Positions 16,141-25,091 of a stretch of DNA of 46,899 nucleotides are shown here, one piece after another. Within the stretch, counting starts at the first letter, position 1. Each line of letters begins with the position of its first letter. A program made the position numbers and the translations under genes. The stretch is taken from NCBI GenBank assembly GCA_030696305.1, contig JAUYSP010000019.1:1-46899 (forward strand), given 5' to 3'. The stretch is from Legionellaceae bacterium. Lineage in GTDB: Bacteria; Pseudomonadota; Gammaproteobacteria; Legionellales; Legionellaceae. The notes under the pieces were generated by a model. It saw only the letters and a program-made list of their open reading frames with translations. It made no database searches and was not told the origin of the DNA.

Positions 16141-16800
16141 ATGCAGGAAATTAATTTACTTCGGTCACTACCTAATGCTAAACGCAATATTCAAGCGAGG
16201 CAGGAAGCTAAAGATCCTGAGGTCGTTCGAATAGCAAAACAATTTGGTGAAATGTATTTTGATGGCCCTCGTACTCATGGATATGGTGGTTATTATTACG
16301 ATGGTCGTTGGGTTCCCGTTGCTAAAGACATCATTCAGCACTTTAATTTAAAAGCAGGTCATCGGGTCTTAGATGTTGGGTGTGCCAAAGGATTTTTGGT
16401 TAAAGATCTTATGAATGCTTGCCCAGGCCTGGAAGTCTATGGATTGGATATTTCTGAATATGCTTTAAAAAATTGTGAGCCGGAGGTAATTGGCAGGCTT
16501 CATTTAGGCAGTGCGGATGACTTACCCTTTCCTGACAATAGCTTCGATGCAGTGATTTCTTTAAATACAATACATAATTTTTCACGCGATAAAGCTGTAA
16601 ATGCTTTAAGTGAAGTGCAGCGTGTTACAAAAGAACAATCTTTTATTCAAGTTGACAGTTATTACACACCTGAGCAAAAAGCATTGTTTGAAGATTGGGT
16701 ACTCACTGCTGAATTCCATGATTATCCAGAAAAATGGTTAGATGCATTCAAAGAGGCCGGATACAAAGGTGATTACTATTGGACAGTTTTAGAAAATTAA
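16141..16800 (+). CDS. Class I SAM-dependent methyltransferase
   Basis: 219 residues from ATG 16141, chosen because AGAGAAGAGAG sits about 7 nt upstream; an ATG at 16120, directly after the previous stop, lacks a ribosome binding site. Motif I is L-D-V-G-C-A-K-G-F-L, followed by Y-G-L-D-I-S (acidic end of strand 2) and D-N-S-F-D-A-V-I-S-L-N-T-I-H-N (motifs II/III). The N-terminal aromatic stretch G-Y-G-G-Y-Y-Y-D-G-R-W is unusual and may form the substrate pocket. It probably methylates a sugar or a nucleotide sugar in this pathway; C-, N- or O-methylation cannot be told apart from sequence. Confidence 0.82.
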   Translation: MQEINLLRSLPNAKRNIQARQEAKDPEVVRIAKQFGEMYFDGPRTHGYGGYYYDGRWVPVAKDIIQHFNLKAGHRVLDVGCAKGFLVKDLMNACPGLEVYGLDISEYALKNCEPEVIGRLHLGSADDLPFPDNSFDAVISLNTIHNFSRDKAVNALSEVQRVTKEQSFIQVDSYYTPEQKALFEDWVLTAEFHDYPEKWLDAFKEAGYKGDYYWTVLEN

Positions 16801-16816
16801 ACTAAGAGAGAACATT

Positions 16817-17494
16817 ATGGAAGAAATTCAACTTTTTGATTCGGCTAACAATATGATGCTTGATGCAAAGAACGATATTGGCATTCAACGTTTTGGCTTA
16901 ATGTCCAATTTTGCGTGGTATGACGATCCTAAGCGCATGGCATTTCACTTCGCTCGCTATAAATTTGTCAGTAAAATGCTTTCTGGTAAAGATAGCGTTT
17001 TAGAAATTGGTTGTGCAGACGCCTTTGGAACCCGAGTTGTTGTTCAAGAGGTTAAAAACTTGTTAGCTATTGATATTGAACCAGCCTTTATCGATGACGT
17101 AAATGAACGCATGTGTAGTAAATGGCATTTTAATACCAAAGTACATGATATTATCCAGTCACCTGTTCCAGGTCAATTTGATGGTGCTTATTCGTTGGAT
17201 GTTTTAGAGCATATTCCAGCAAGTGCTGAAGATGCTTTTGTACAAAATATTTGTTCTTCGCTATCGGATAACGGTGTTCTTATTATTGGTATGCCATCAT
17301 TGGAATCACAAGCATATGCATCACCAACAAGCAAAGAGGGCCATATCAATTGTAAAAGTGGCTCAGATCTAAAATGCTTTTTAGAAAAATACTTTCATAA
17401 TGTATTCTTATTTTCAATGAATGATGAAGTAGTCCATACAGGCTACAGTAAAATGGCTCATTATTTAATTGGTGTTTGTTGCATGAAAAAATAA
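16817..17494 (+). CDS. Class I SAM-dependent methyltransferase
   Basis: 225 residues. Motif I is V-L-E-I-G-C-A-D-A-F-G; I-D-I-E-P closes strand 2; F-D-G-A-Y-S-L-D-V-L-E-H-I-P is the UbiE/Methyltransf_11-23 type post-II motif. Downstream I-I-G-M-P-S-L-E-S and the S-K-E-G-H-I-N region resemble methyltransferases found in lipopolysaccharide and capsule loci. ATG with GAGAG upstream, 16 bp after the previous methyltransferase, from which it is clearly distinct in sequence. Its target is presumably a sugar residue of the glycan (inference). Confidence 0.82.
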   Translation: MEEIQLFDSANNMMLDAKNDIGIQRFGLMSNFAWYDDPKRMAFHFARYKFVSKMLSGKDSVLEIGCADAFGTRVVVQEVKNLLAIDIEPAFIDDVNERMCSKWHFNTKVHDIIQSPVPGQFDGAYSLDVLEHIPASAEDAFVQNICSSLSDNGVLIIGMPSLESQAYASPTSKEGHINCKSGSDLKCFLEKYFHNVFLFSMNDEVVHTGYSKMAHYLIGVCCMKK

Positions 17495-17507
17495 CTGAGC
17501 TATTAAG

Positions 17508-18683
17508 ATGAAGCAACAAGAACCAAAAATACCTTTTTACTTTATAGTCGTCGTCTGGGGCGACGGCTATGTTGATATGTTGCTGCAGATTGCTTTGCGT
17601 TGTTATTTATCGCCAAAAAACATTCCTAATTTAATGCATTTAGATGTTTCAAAGTTTATTTTTGTAACGACCCCAAATGATTTTTTGAAAATTTCTCAAG
17701 CGCCAATTTATAAAACATTGGAGCAATACCTCGAACCAGTTTTTATCGAATTAGATGCGCCTTTAGAAGACAATGTTTATTGTAGAATGACTCGAGGTTA
17801 TGAATTAGCCACCAAATTGGCTAGTGAAAAAAACGCGTATGCTGTTTATCTTTTACCGGACGGCATTGTTTCTGATGGTACATTTACTCAATTAGAGCGT
17901 TATGCAAAAGCCGGTCGAGACGTTATTTTATTGCCTGGTCCACGGGTTATAAAAGAAAAATTTATATCGCATGTGCGCGAAATGAATATTGATGATAACG
18001 AGCCATTATGTTTTGAATCGCGAAAGCTTGTAACACTCGGATTATCTTGTTTTCACAATGAATTTAAACATTATAATTTTTCAGGCAAACAATTTACAAA
18101 ATGGCCCCATATGGTAACGTGGGATATTCCTGGACAAGAAGGATTGTTACTGCGAGCGTTCCATTTACATCCGCTTATGGTGAATTGTTCTAGTCACAAG
18201 AGGCTTGTATCTTTTAACAAGTTCGATACAATCGATGCCAGTTTTATTCAAAAAAACTTTTTTGATTTGAATAAATTTTTGTGGGAAACCGATTCGGATA
18301 ATATGATTTTGTACTCCATGACACAGGAGAATGATCGAATCGAAGAGGGACTTTTGTGGAATGCCACAGAAAAGAAAAAAGCGATTGTTGATATATCGCA
18401 AAGTTCACTTGTGAACGAACTACAAAAAATCCATTTTTATAATGTATATAAATTACATCCCAATGAGTTAACAGCTGAGTGGGATGAGGTTCAACAACAC
18501 AGTTTTGAAATGGTAAAAAGTGTTATAACTGCAAAAGCTCAAGATAATCATGATGTTGTTCATCGAGTGATGGCTAAACGATTACTGAAATTTTTGCCAT
18601 TAGTTTCTCAAGAGCCACTAAAACGGTTTTATTGGAAAACTAAGGGTGCGGTAAGTTGGTGTAAAGCAAAATTGTATTCATAA
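17508..18683 (+). CDS. Unknown protein, paralogue of the gene at 21813
   Basis: 391 residues; no family recognised. It opens with a buried strand ending V-V-V-W-G-D-G-Y (14-21), then N-I-P-N-L, F-I-F-V-T-T-P-N-D, L-L-P-D-G-I-V-S-D-G-T-F, and F-E-S-R-K-L-V-T-L-G. The 21813-23063 protein has the same landmarks in the same order (S-V-W-G, N-I-P-A-L, F-I-I-Y-T-T, I-I-P-D-S-I-Y-S-N-G, I-E-S-R-D-L-V), so the two form one family at low identity. The alternating strand/helix look and the Asp-containing P-D motif would suit a glycosyltransferase-like enzyme, but this is a guess. Neither a signal peptide nor membrane segments are seen. Confidence 0.75.
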   Translation: MKQQEPKIPFYFIVVVWGDGYVDMLLQIALRCYLSPKNIPNLMHLDVSKFIFVTTPNDFLKISQAPIYKTLEQYLEPVFIELDAPLEDNVYCRMTRGYELATKLASEKNAYAVYLLPDGIVSDGTFTQLERYAKAGRDVILLPGPRVIKEKFISHVREMNIDDNEPLCFESRKLVTLGLSCFHNEFKHYNFSGKQFTKWPHMVTWDIPGQEGLLLRAFHLHPLMVNCSSHKRLVSFNKFDTIDASFIQKNFFDLNKFLWETDSDNMILYSMTQENDRIEEGLLWNATEKKKAIVDISQSSLVNELQKIHFYNVYKLHPNELTAEWDEVQQHSFEMVKSVITAKAQDNHDVVHRVMAKRLLKFLPLVSQEPLKRFYWKTKGAVSWCKAKLYS

Positions 18684-18692
18684 GGAGATGTC

Positions 18693-19685
18693 GTGGGAAA
18701 AACGTACGCAATATTAGGAGGGGGTGGTTCATTTGGTATTCATACTGCCAAATACTTACTTGATCATGCAAACCCCAAAAAAGTGATTGGTATTGGAAGA
18801 AATCTATTACGAGAAGAAGCTTTTTCTTTAGGAATTCAAAAACGAGAAAATTTTGAATACCATGCGCGACATGTTACACATGAGCTTGATTTGTTATTAG
18901 AGCTACTCGATAAAGAAAAACCCGAAGTCATTATTAACTTCGCAGCACAAGGCGAGGGCGCAGTTTCTTGGAAAAATAGTTGGCGCTATTTTGAAACCAA
19001 TTCAATGGCATTAGCGCGTCTTACTGAAGAATTAATGAAACGCGATTGGTTAGAGCGTTTTATTCAAATTGGTACATCTGAAATGTATGGTTCAGCGGAA
19101 CATCCATGCAATGAAGATACACCAATTAAACCATCTAGCCCGTATGCTGCTTCAAAAGTGGCTTTTGATATGCATCTTATGTCAATTTCGCGTTTTTTAA
19201 ATTTCCCGATGAATATCATTCGTCCTTCAAACGCCTATTGTTCTGGTCAATTATTACATCGTGTAATTCCTAAATCGCTCTTGTTGGGAAGAATGGGTAA
19301 AAAATTACCGCTACATGGTGGTGGGCGCGCTGAAAAATCGTACATTCATGCGCATGATTTAGCTCGAGCTATTTACTTGGTTTCTGAAAAAGCACCTTTA
19401 GGTACAACTTATAATGCCGGCTCTAAGAATCCGACTTCTATTCGAGAAGTAGTTGAGCGTTGCGCAAATACATTAAACATGCCGTTTGATGACCTGTGCG
19501 AAATGAGTGATGATCGTTTGGGGCAAGACTCACGTTATTGGTTAGATTCCTCAGCGATCAAGCGTGATGTCGGTTGGGAGCCAGAAATTACTTGGGAAGA
19601 AGGATTAAGTGAAGTAGCAGCTTGGGTTGATCGTTATTTTAATCAATTGAAAGAATGTTCTACTGACTATGTGATGCGTGCTTAA
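18693..19685 (+). CDS. Nucleotide-sugar 4,6-dehydratase-like SDR
   Basis: 330 residues starting at GTG with AAGGAGA upstream. Its dinucleotide motif is G-G-G-G-S-F-G (9-15). The active-site loop T-S-E-M-Y-G (128-133) carries the acidic residue typical of dehydratases (compare S-S-E-M-F-G in Gmd and S-T-D-E-V-Y-G in RmlB). Y151-x3-K155 is present, and the C-terminal S-D-D-R-L-G-Q-D-S-R-Y-W-L-D motif is RmlB-like. It most likely makes a 4-keto-6-deoxy nucleotide sugar. Such ketosugars are the acceptors for branched-chain formation, which makes its position directly before the E1-like pair noteworthy. RmlB proper is longer (about 350-360), and the substrate is uncertain. Confidence 0.82.
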   Translation: MGKTYAILGGGGSFGIHTAKYLLDHANPKKVIGIGRNLLREEAFSLGIQKRENFEYHARHVTHELDLLLELLDKEKPEVIINFAAQGEGAVSWKNSWRYFETNSMALARLTEELMKRDWLERFIQIGTSEMYGSAEHPCNEDTPIKPSSPYAASKVAFDMHLMSISRFLNFPMNIIRPSNAYCSGQLLHRVIPKSLLLGRMGKKLPLHGGGRAEKSYIHAHDLARAIYLVSEKAPLGTTYNAGSKNPTSIREVVERCANTLNMPFDDLCEMSDDRLGQDSRYWLDSSAIKRDVGWEPEITWEEGLSEVAAWVDRYFNQLKECSTDYVMRA

Positions 19686-19700
19686 CACAGGAGTGGTAAG

Positions 19701-20744
19701 GTGCTAAATGCAAACGGTGAAAAGAACGAATACAAAAACTTATTTTACAATATATTGCGTATTCGTCTGATTGAAGAAGAAATTGCTAAACGATATCCTG
19801 AAGGAAAGATGCGTTGTCCAACGCATCTTTCAATCGGCCAAGAAGCAATTCCTGTCGTAATTTGTGAACAACTGAGTTCGAGGGATTTGGCAGTGAGCTC
19901 GCATCGCGCTCATGCGCATTATTTAGCAAAGGGAGGAAGTCTTAAAGGCTTGATTGCTGAATTATATGGCAAAGTCACAGGATGTACTCATGGCCGCGGT
20001 GGTTCAATGAATCTGAGCGACCTTTCAGCTGGATTTGTCGCAAGTAAAGCAATTGTTGGTAATACAATTCCAGTTGGTGTTGGTTTAGCCTTTGCCCAAC
20101 AATTAAATAAGACCAAAGATATTACTTGTGTTTTTTTAGGTGATGCGGCGATTGAAGAGGGAGCATTTTACGAGTCTTTGAATTATGCTGTTTTGAAAAA
20201 GCTGCCAGTGTTATTTATCTGTGAAAATAATTTTTACTCTGTTAACTCCCATTTGAATTTGAGACAACCCAAAGACCGTTCGATTGCTGAAATGGCCAAA
20301 CATATTGGTGCTAAATCCGCGCAATTTGATGGTAATGATATTTTTTCTTATCGCGATCAAATTAAAAACATGGTCACAGACATACGAAATGGTGAAGGTC
20401 CTCAGTTTCTAGAGTTCTTTACTTATCGACATAAAGTGCATTGTGGCCATGAGGATGATTTAGATGCACGTTATCGACCTAAAGAAGAACTTGATTATTG
20501 GTTAAGTAAAGAACCTCTGATGTTATTGGAAAATAAATTGACATCAAACTCAGTTATTTCATTGGATGAAATTGTTGAATACCGGCAACGGATACAAAAT
20601 GAAGTGGATGAAGCATTTGATTTTGCTGAAAAATCGGCATTCCCTGACGCAGAAGATAGATTCAAATATCAATATGCTCATAGCGATTTATCATGGTTGC
20701 AAACGGCATTAACGCAGGAAATGGAGGGACTCTCAGTTGGATAA
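19701..20744 (+). CDS. Thiamine-diphosphate-dependent E1 alpha-like subunit, pair 1
   Basis: 347 residues from GTG 19701 (AGGAG upstream). It is homologous to pyruvate/acetoin dehydrogenase E1 alpha: S-H-R-A-H-A-H-Y-L-A-K-G-G (67-79), G-R-G-G-S-M, and the ThDP motif running from G-D-A (147-149) to E-N-N (175-177). The usual G-D-G is G-D-A here, while the second pair's alpha (30928) keeps G-D-G. No lipoyl E2 or E3 gene occurs in the window, so a dehydrogenase complex is unlikely. AviB1/AviB2 of avilamycin biosynthesis are E1 alpha/beta homologues involved in attaching a two-carbon branch to a sugar. A similar job on the product of 18693-19685 is my inference. It overlaps the beta gene by 8 bp. 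Confidence 0.85.
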   Translation: MLNANGEKNEYKNLFYNILRIRLIEEEIAKRYPEGKMRCPTHLSIGQEAIPVVICEQLSSRDLAVSSHRAHAHYLAKGGSLKGLIAELYGKVTGCTHGRGGSMNLSDLSAGFVASKAIVGNTIPVGVGLAFAQQLNKTKDITCVFLGDAAIEEGAFYESLNYAVLKKLPVLFICENNFYSVNSHLNLRQPKDRSIAEMAKHIGAKSAQFDGNDIFSYRDQIKNMVTDIRNGEGPQFLEFFTYRHKVHCGHEDDLDARYRPKEELDYWLSKEPLMLLENKLTSNSVISLDEIVEYRQRIQNEVDEAFDFAEKSAFPDAEDRFKYQYAHSDLSWLQTALTQEMEGLSVG

Positions 20745-21795
20745 TAAATTTATTAATTTAGTCAATGCAGCGTTTAAAAAAGCAATGCAACTGGATGACA
20801 AAGTTCTTTCGTATGGTCAGGGAATGAATGATCGGGTCCGTATGTTTGGTGCAACGGTTGGATTGGTTGAAGAATTTGGCGACGATCGCGCATTTGATGT
20901 ACCCACAGCTGAAAATGCTATGACTGGTGTTGGTATTGGCTTATGCATTCAAGGTTTTCGACCGGTGATTTCACATAATCGGTTAGATTTTATTTTGCTA
21001 GCTATGGATCAACTGATAAATGGTGCAGCAAAATGGAATAACGTATTTGCAGGTACTATGCCAATCAATCTCACTACACGCGTTATAGTTGGGCGTGGTT
21101 GGGGACAAGGGCCTACACATTGTCAGAGTTTACAATCGTGTTTCGCACAAATACCGGGACTAAAGGTCGTGATGCCATCGCTGGCGGAAGATGTGTATGG
21201 TTTGTTGTTATCTAGTATTTTTGACGATAACCCAGTGATTTTTATCGAACATCGTTGGTTGCATAACATCAACGCGAATCCATTACATGACCCATATCAA
21301 TTCGTTCCGTTGGGTAAAGCGCGCACCGTAACTAAAGGCACTGATATTACAATTGTATCCATGTCATACATGACAATTGAAGCACTGCACGCCGTTGAAT
21401 TCTTAAAAGAACATGGCGTTTCTTGTGACTTAATAGATTTAAGAACCATTAAGCCACTTGATTGGGATGCGATTTATTCTTCAGTTAGAAAAACCGGGAA
21501 ATTATTGGTATTAGATACCGGGTTTGAATTTTGTTCCGTAGCCAGTGAAATTGTTGCCAAAGTCTCTATGGATTGTTTCGATGACTTGACCATGGCTCCT
21601 CGGCGGCTAGCACTATCTGATCATTCTGTTTTGACATCCCCTACATTAGCTAATCCAGCCTATATCTATAGTGATGATATAGCTGACGAAGTATGTAACA
21701 TGTTGTGTTTGTCGATAGATATTCAACCGATGAGAGATAATCGAAATAAATATCTCAAAGATGTTCCAGGCAATTGGTTTGCAGGGCCATTTTAA
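20737..21795 (+). CDS. Thiamine-diphosphate-dependent E1 beta-like subunit, pair 1
   Basis: 352 residues from TTG 20737; GGAGGGA 7 nt upstream decides this start. E1 beta/transketolase C-terminal-type architecture: P-T-A-E-N-A-M with the conserved Glu that activates ThDP, A-M-D-Q-L-I-N-G-A-A-K-W, G-R-G-W-G-Q-G-P-T-H-C-Q-S, then the transketolase C-terminal domain (I-T-I-V-S-M-S-Y, I-D-L-R-T-I-K-P-L-D). It pairs with the overlapping alpha subunit. Canonical E1 beta has a run G-x-x-H-S-Q; here H-C-Q. It is clearly homologous to the beta at 31925, so the island contains two diverged pairs. Confidence 0.87.
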   Translation: MDNKFINLVNAAFKKAMQLDDKVLSYGQGMNDRVRMFGATVGLVEEFGDDRAFDVPTAENAMTGVGIGLCIQGFRPVISHNRLDFILLAMDQLINGAAKWNNVFAGTMPINLTTRVIVGRGWGQGPTHCQSLQSCFAQIPGLKVVMPSLAEDVYGLLLSSIFDDNPVIFIEHRWLHNINANPLHDPYQFVPLGKARTVTKGTDITIVSMSYMTIEALHAVEFLKEHGVSCDLIDLRTIKPLDWDAIYSSVRKTGKLLVLDTGFEFCSVASEIVAKVSMDCFDDLTMAPRRLALSDHSVLTSPTLANPAYIYSDDIADEVCNMLCLSIDIQPMRDNRNKYLKDVPGNWFAGPF

Positions 21796-21812
21796 GCATT
21801 AATGGAGATGAT

Positions 21813-23063
21813 GTGAAAAAAACAAGTGAAGTCAAATCAATTTATTTTGGCGTATCCGTATGGGGCCGAGCATTTTGTGAGTCCTTTATTAATTGTGCGT
21901 TGGCTTCACTATTAGCAGAAGGAAACATTCCCGCGCTTGGTAATTCCTCTAAAGCAAATCGCTTTATTATTTATACAACTAGAGAGGATTGGGACTGGTT
22001 AATAGTGCAACCTCTAGTTACCCTGTTACAACAACATATGGATATTGAGTTCATAGAAATGTCTCAATTATCTGAAATGGAGTATAAAAACCTTAATAAT
22101 GCACTGAATTCTCGCAAGTTGTACTTGATGACATTAGGCCATCGTCAGATTCTTGAAAAAATGTTTGCCGATAAAGCGGTTGGCAGTGTGATTATTCCGG
22201 ATTCGATCTACTCTAATGGCTCCATTCCTGCTGCTTATCAACACATTGTTAATGGAAAAACTGGCGTGTTGGTTTTTTGTCCTCGTTTTGCTACAACGGA
22301 TATCGTTGATGAGTTACGAAATAAAAACTATTTACAGATTAATCAGCCTTTAGTTATCGAATCCCGAGATTTAGTCGCAGCCGCAATGCGTCATCTCCAT
22401 ATTGATATGCAAATGCAGAAATGGGAGTCTGATTCTTTACCTGAGTTTATGTTAGAAACGAGTTGGACCTTGCCTGACAAATCAGGCATGTTATTTCATA
22501 CCTGGACGTGCTGGTGTGCATTTATTGATTATAATAAATTACCGGAGCATGATGTATCATCATTAGGTCGAAACACCATCGATGGTATTTATTTTGGCAA
22601 TAATTTAACACAAGAAACGTCTCATTTTATTACGGATTCGGACGAGTTTACTTTAATTAGCTTTAGCCCAAACCTTGAAAGAAAACAAACGCCACTTCAT
22701 TGGCTTTTGCGAAGTAACAAAGGTAAATTAATTAGCAAAATTGCTTTCGCTAAAAAAACGCTTCAAGGTACGTTCAACATGCAAACCGATGCATTTAAAT
22801 TGCAATTCGCTAAGCAGCCTATTTATATGCATACCGCTGACTTAACCCTTGCGGATATAAAATTAAAGACTCAAACACTCCCTTTAATTGACGAAATTTT
22901 AAAAAGCCAACTTACTTTTTTCGAAAAAATCTCATTGTATTTAAATGATCCCTTGTTATGGAAAAAAATAAAAAGGCGTTTAACTCATCATAAAATACTT
23001 TTTCCTATTATTTTTTCTATGGGATTCGTTGTTGGGGCCGCTGTCATGACAGCGTTGAGATAA
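21813..23063 (+). CDS. Unknown protein with C-terminal membrane segment, paralogue of 17508
   Basis: 416 residues from GTG 21813, chosen because GGAGATGAT lies just upstream; a longer reading from 21774 would overlap the E1 beta gene. It shares ordered landmarks with the 17508 protein (S-V-W-G, F-I-I-Y-T-T, I-I-P-D-S, I-E-S-R-D-L-V, and D-S-D-E-F-T-L near the middle). Unlike its relative it ends in a hydrophobic stretch (I-L-F-P-I-I-F-S-M-G-F-V-V-G-A-A-V-M) that should be a transmembrane helix or tail anchor. Function unknown; its position right after the E1-like pair suggests a role in making or transferring the modified sugar. Confidence 0.75.
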   Translation: MKKTSEVKSIYFGVSVWGRAFCESFINCALASLLAEGNIPALGNSSKANRFIIYTTREDWDWLIVQPLVTLLQQHMDIEFIEMSQLSEMEYKNLNNALNSRKLYLMTLGHRQILEKMFADKAVGSVIIPDSIYSNGSIPAAYQHIVNGKTGVLVFCPRFATTDIVDELRNKNYLQINQPLVIESRDLVAAAMRHLHIDMQMQKWESDSLPEFMLETSWTLPDKSGMLFHTWTCWCAFIDYNKLPEHDVSSLGRNTIDGIYFGNNLTQETSHFITDSDEFTLISFSPNLERKQTPLHWLLRSNKGKLISKIAFAKKTLQGTFNMQTDAFKLQFAKQPIYMHTADLTLADIKLKTQTLPLIDEILKSQLTFFEKISLYLNDPLLWKKIKRRLTHHKILFPIIFSMGFVVGAAVMTALR

Positions 23064-23073
23064 TAGAGGACTT

Positions 23074-24216
23074 ATGTATTTAATACAAAAGTTGCAAGAA
23101 CATGGATTGATGTGGTTTGTTCGTCGCGCTGTCAGTGAGTTGATTAAGCCAACCACATCACTGGGCAAATACTTCCGACCCTTTTCTTTGCTAATCTACG
23201 TGACAATCAGTAAGCCCATTAATTATTTTTCGAGTTTTCGCTTCACCGCCACGAAATCAAAAAGTAGTTTATATTTTTTCTATGATTTGGATATCGAACC
23301 TATTACCTACGATTTTGTCTGGGCACTATGTATTGCTAACGCAAAACGCGAGGAATTAGGTTTGACTTCTTTGCATGTGGTTTTTGTCCCGGGTAAAGTC
23401 CAGGGATTGCGAAAAGAATCATCAGATTACGAGCGCGCGGTAAGCAGTGATGCCAGGCATTGGCGCATATATTCTATTCTTATTCCTGCATTAAAATTAT
23501 TGCCTTGTAAGTTTGGCATTACGTTTTGTAATTCACGCGAAGACGCACGATTTATAAGACAAAAGCAAGCAAAGTTTGTATACCCTGATAAATATAACGT
23601 CACCTTTCCTATACCCTATGCTCCTGAGCAGGCAATGCAGTATTATCAAAACATGTTGCCTCTAAGAGCGGATAATCAAGCGCTACGCTATGTTTTAGAA
23701 TGGCTAAACCAACATGCACCGCATAAAAAAACGATTGTAATTACGCTTCGTCAATATGCATTTGCTCCTGATCGAAACAGCAATATAAATGCATGGGCTA
23801 AATTTGCAAAAACCTTAGATAACAATGAATTTTTTGTAGTTTTCGTTCCAGATATGGATCAGGCCTTAAACGAGCAGCCAAAGGCGTTAAGCGAGTTCCA
23901 CTTATTTACCCCAGCATGCTGGAATTTGAATTTACGTGCCGCACTCTATGAATCCGCCTATTTAAACTTAGGCGTAAATACAGGCCCTATGGCATTATGT
24001 TGGCTGAATGCACGTTGCAATTATATTACATTTAAAGCTTTTTCGACTACGGTACCTCAAGCTTCCATGGAAGTTATGATTGACAGAGGATTCATACCAA
24101 GCGAGAATCCCAAGTTCGCCACACCTTTTCAAAAATGGGTATGGCAAGAGGATGATTTTGAAATCATTCTTGAAGAATTTAAGTGGATGTGTGATTCATT
24201 AGAAAAAAGGATTTAA
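23074..24216 (+). CDS. Putative GT-B-like protein of unknown function
   Basis: 380 residues, ATG with AGAGGA upstream. Not recognised as a named family. The C-terminal half looks like the donor half of a GT-B enzyme: I-V-I-T-L-R-Q-Y-A-F-A-P-D-R-N-S-N near 220-240, F-V-V-F-V-P-D-M-D, then L-Y-E-S-A-Y-L-N-L-G-V-N-T-G-P-M-A-L, which resembles the substrate loop of heptosyltransferase-like and fucosyltransferase-like folds. The N-terminus has a basic amphipathic stretch (F-V-R-R-A-V-S-E-L) that could associate with membrane. It immediately precedes the exporter genes (1 bp gap), consistent with a late glycosyltransferase. Confidence 0.65.
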   Translation: MYLIQKLQEHGLMWFVRRAVSELIKPTTSLGKYFRPFSLLIYVTISKPINYFSSFRFTATKSKSSLYFFYDLDIEPITYDFVWALCIANAKREELGLTSLHVVFVPGKVQGLRKESSDYERAVSSDARHWRIYSILIPALKLLPCKFGITFCNSREDARFIRQKQAKFVYPDKYNVTFPIPYAPEQAMQYYQNMLPLRADNQALRYVLEWLNQHAPHKKTIVITLRQYAFAPDRNSNINAWAKFAKTLDNNEFFVVFVPDMDQALNEQPKALSEFHLFTPACWNLNLRAALYESAYLNLGVNTGPMALCWLNARCNYITFKAFSTTVPQASMEVMIDRGFIPSENPKFATPFQKWVWQEDDFEIILEEFKWMCDSLEKRI

Positions 24217-24217
24217 T

Positions 24218-25078
24218 GTGACGGAATTACAAGTAAATTCTACAGATTTCAATCAAATACTAACCAGCGACGATGCGATTGATAATGAAGTTATGACAGG
24301 TTGTCGCATGTATGCTCAAAGCTTTGTTCATTGGCGAATCTGGTTATACATGGCTGTATCAGAAATACGTCGACGTTATAGACGTACGCTTTTGGGGCCA
24401 TTTTGGGCTACGCTGAGTGTTGCCATTTTTATTGGATGCATGGGCATGGTATTTCCGATGTTGTGGCACACCGATGTTCAATCCTTTTTACCCTTTTTCT
24501 CGGCAGGTTTTATTGTTTGGACTTTTGTTTCCACTACTATAAATGATGCGTGTGGAACATTCATCGATGCAGGTAACTTAATCAAACAAGTTAATTTACC
24601 TTATCCCACTTATGCCTTCAGTGCAGTCACGCGCAATTTTTTAACCATGCTCCACCATTTAGCAGTGTATGTACCGATTATGCTGATTTTTCATGTGCCA
24701 ATTAATCTAAATACATTACTGTTTTTACCCGCTATGATTATTCTCTGTTTAACTTCAAGTTGGGTTTGCGTTTTATTGGGATTTTTGACCGCTCGTTTCC
24801 GAGATATGAAGCAAATTATTTCAAGTTTATTGCAGATTTCTATTTTTGTTACGCCCATATTTTGGCGGCCTTCACAACTTGGATCAAGCTTATATGCCCA
24901 AATCCTAGTTGCAATCAACCCATTGTATCATTTCGTAGAGATTGTGAGAGCGCCACTATTAGGCCAACAACCAGCGAGCATTGACTGGATTGCATCTATT
25001 GGTTTTTGTCTTCTTGGATGGCTTCTTACCATGAAAGTGGTTGGCAAATATTATAAACATCTAGTTTTTTGGTTGTAG
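24218..25078 (+). CDS. wzm: ABC-2 polysaccharide exporter permease (Wzm-type)
   Basis: 286 residues from GTG 24218 with AAGGA upstream. After a hydrophilic N-terminus comes the family segment V-S-E-I-R-R-R-Y-R-R-T-L-L-G-P-F-W, then six predicted membrane helices and the cytoplasmic-side L-T-A-R-F-R-D-M-K-Q-I coupling region; I-F-V-T-P-I-F-W-R-P is also typical. It forms a homodimeric channel with the Wzt ATPase and moves polyprenyl-linked polysaccharide across the inner membrane. The ATPase gene starts 13 bp downstream. This marks the locus as ABC-transporter dependent rather than Wzx/Wzy dependent; no Wzy-like polymerase was identified. Confidence 0.92.
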   Translation: MTELQVNSTDFNQILTSDDAIDNEVMTGCRMYAQSFVHWRIWLYMAVSEIRRRYRRTLLGPFWATLSVAIFIGCMGMVFPMLWHTDVQSFLPFFSAGFIVWTFVSTTINDACGTFIDAGNLIKQVNLPYPTYAFSAVTRNFLTMLHHLAVYVPIMLIFHVPINLNTLLFLPAMIILCLTSSWVCVLLGFLTARFRDMKQIISSLLQISIFVTPIFWRPSQLGSSLYAQILVAINPLYHFVEIVRAPLLGQQPASIDWIASIGFCLLGWLLTMKVVGKYYKHLVFWL

Positions 25079-25091
25079 GAAGGTGATGACA

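Noticed and set aside
19701-21795. Housekeeping pyruvate dehydrogenase operon
   Set aside because: No E2/E3 genes, sugar-gene neighbours on both sides and a second such pair in the island.
21774-21812. Upstream start for the unknown protein at 21813
   Set aside because: It would overlap the E1 beta gene and lacks a ribosome binding site, whereas GGAG precedes GTG 21813.
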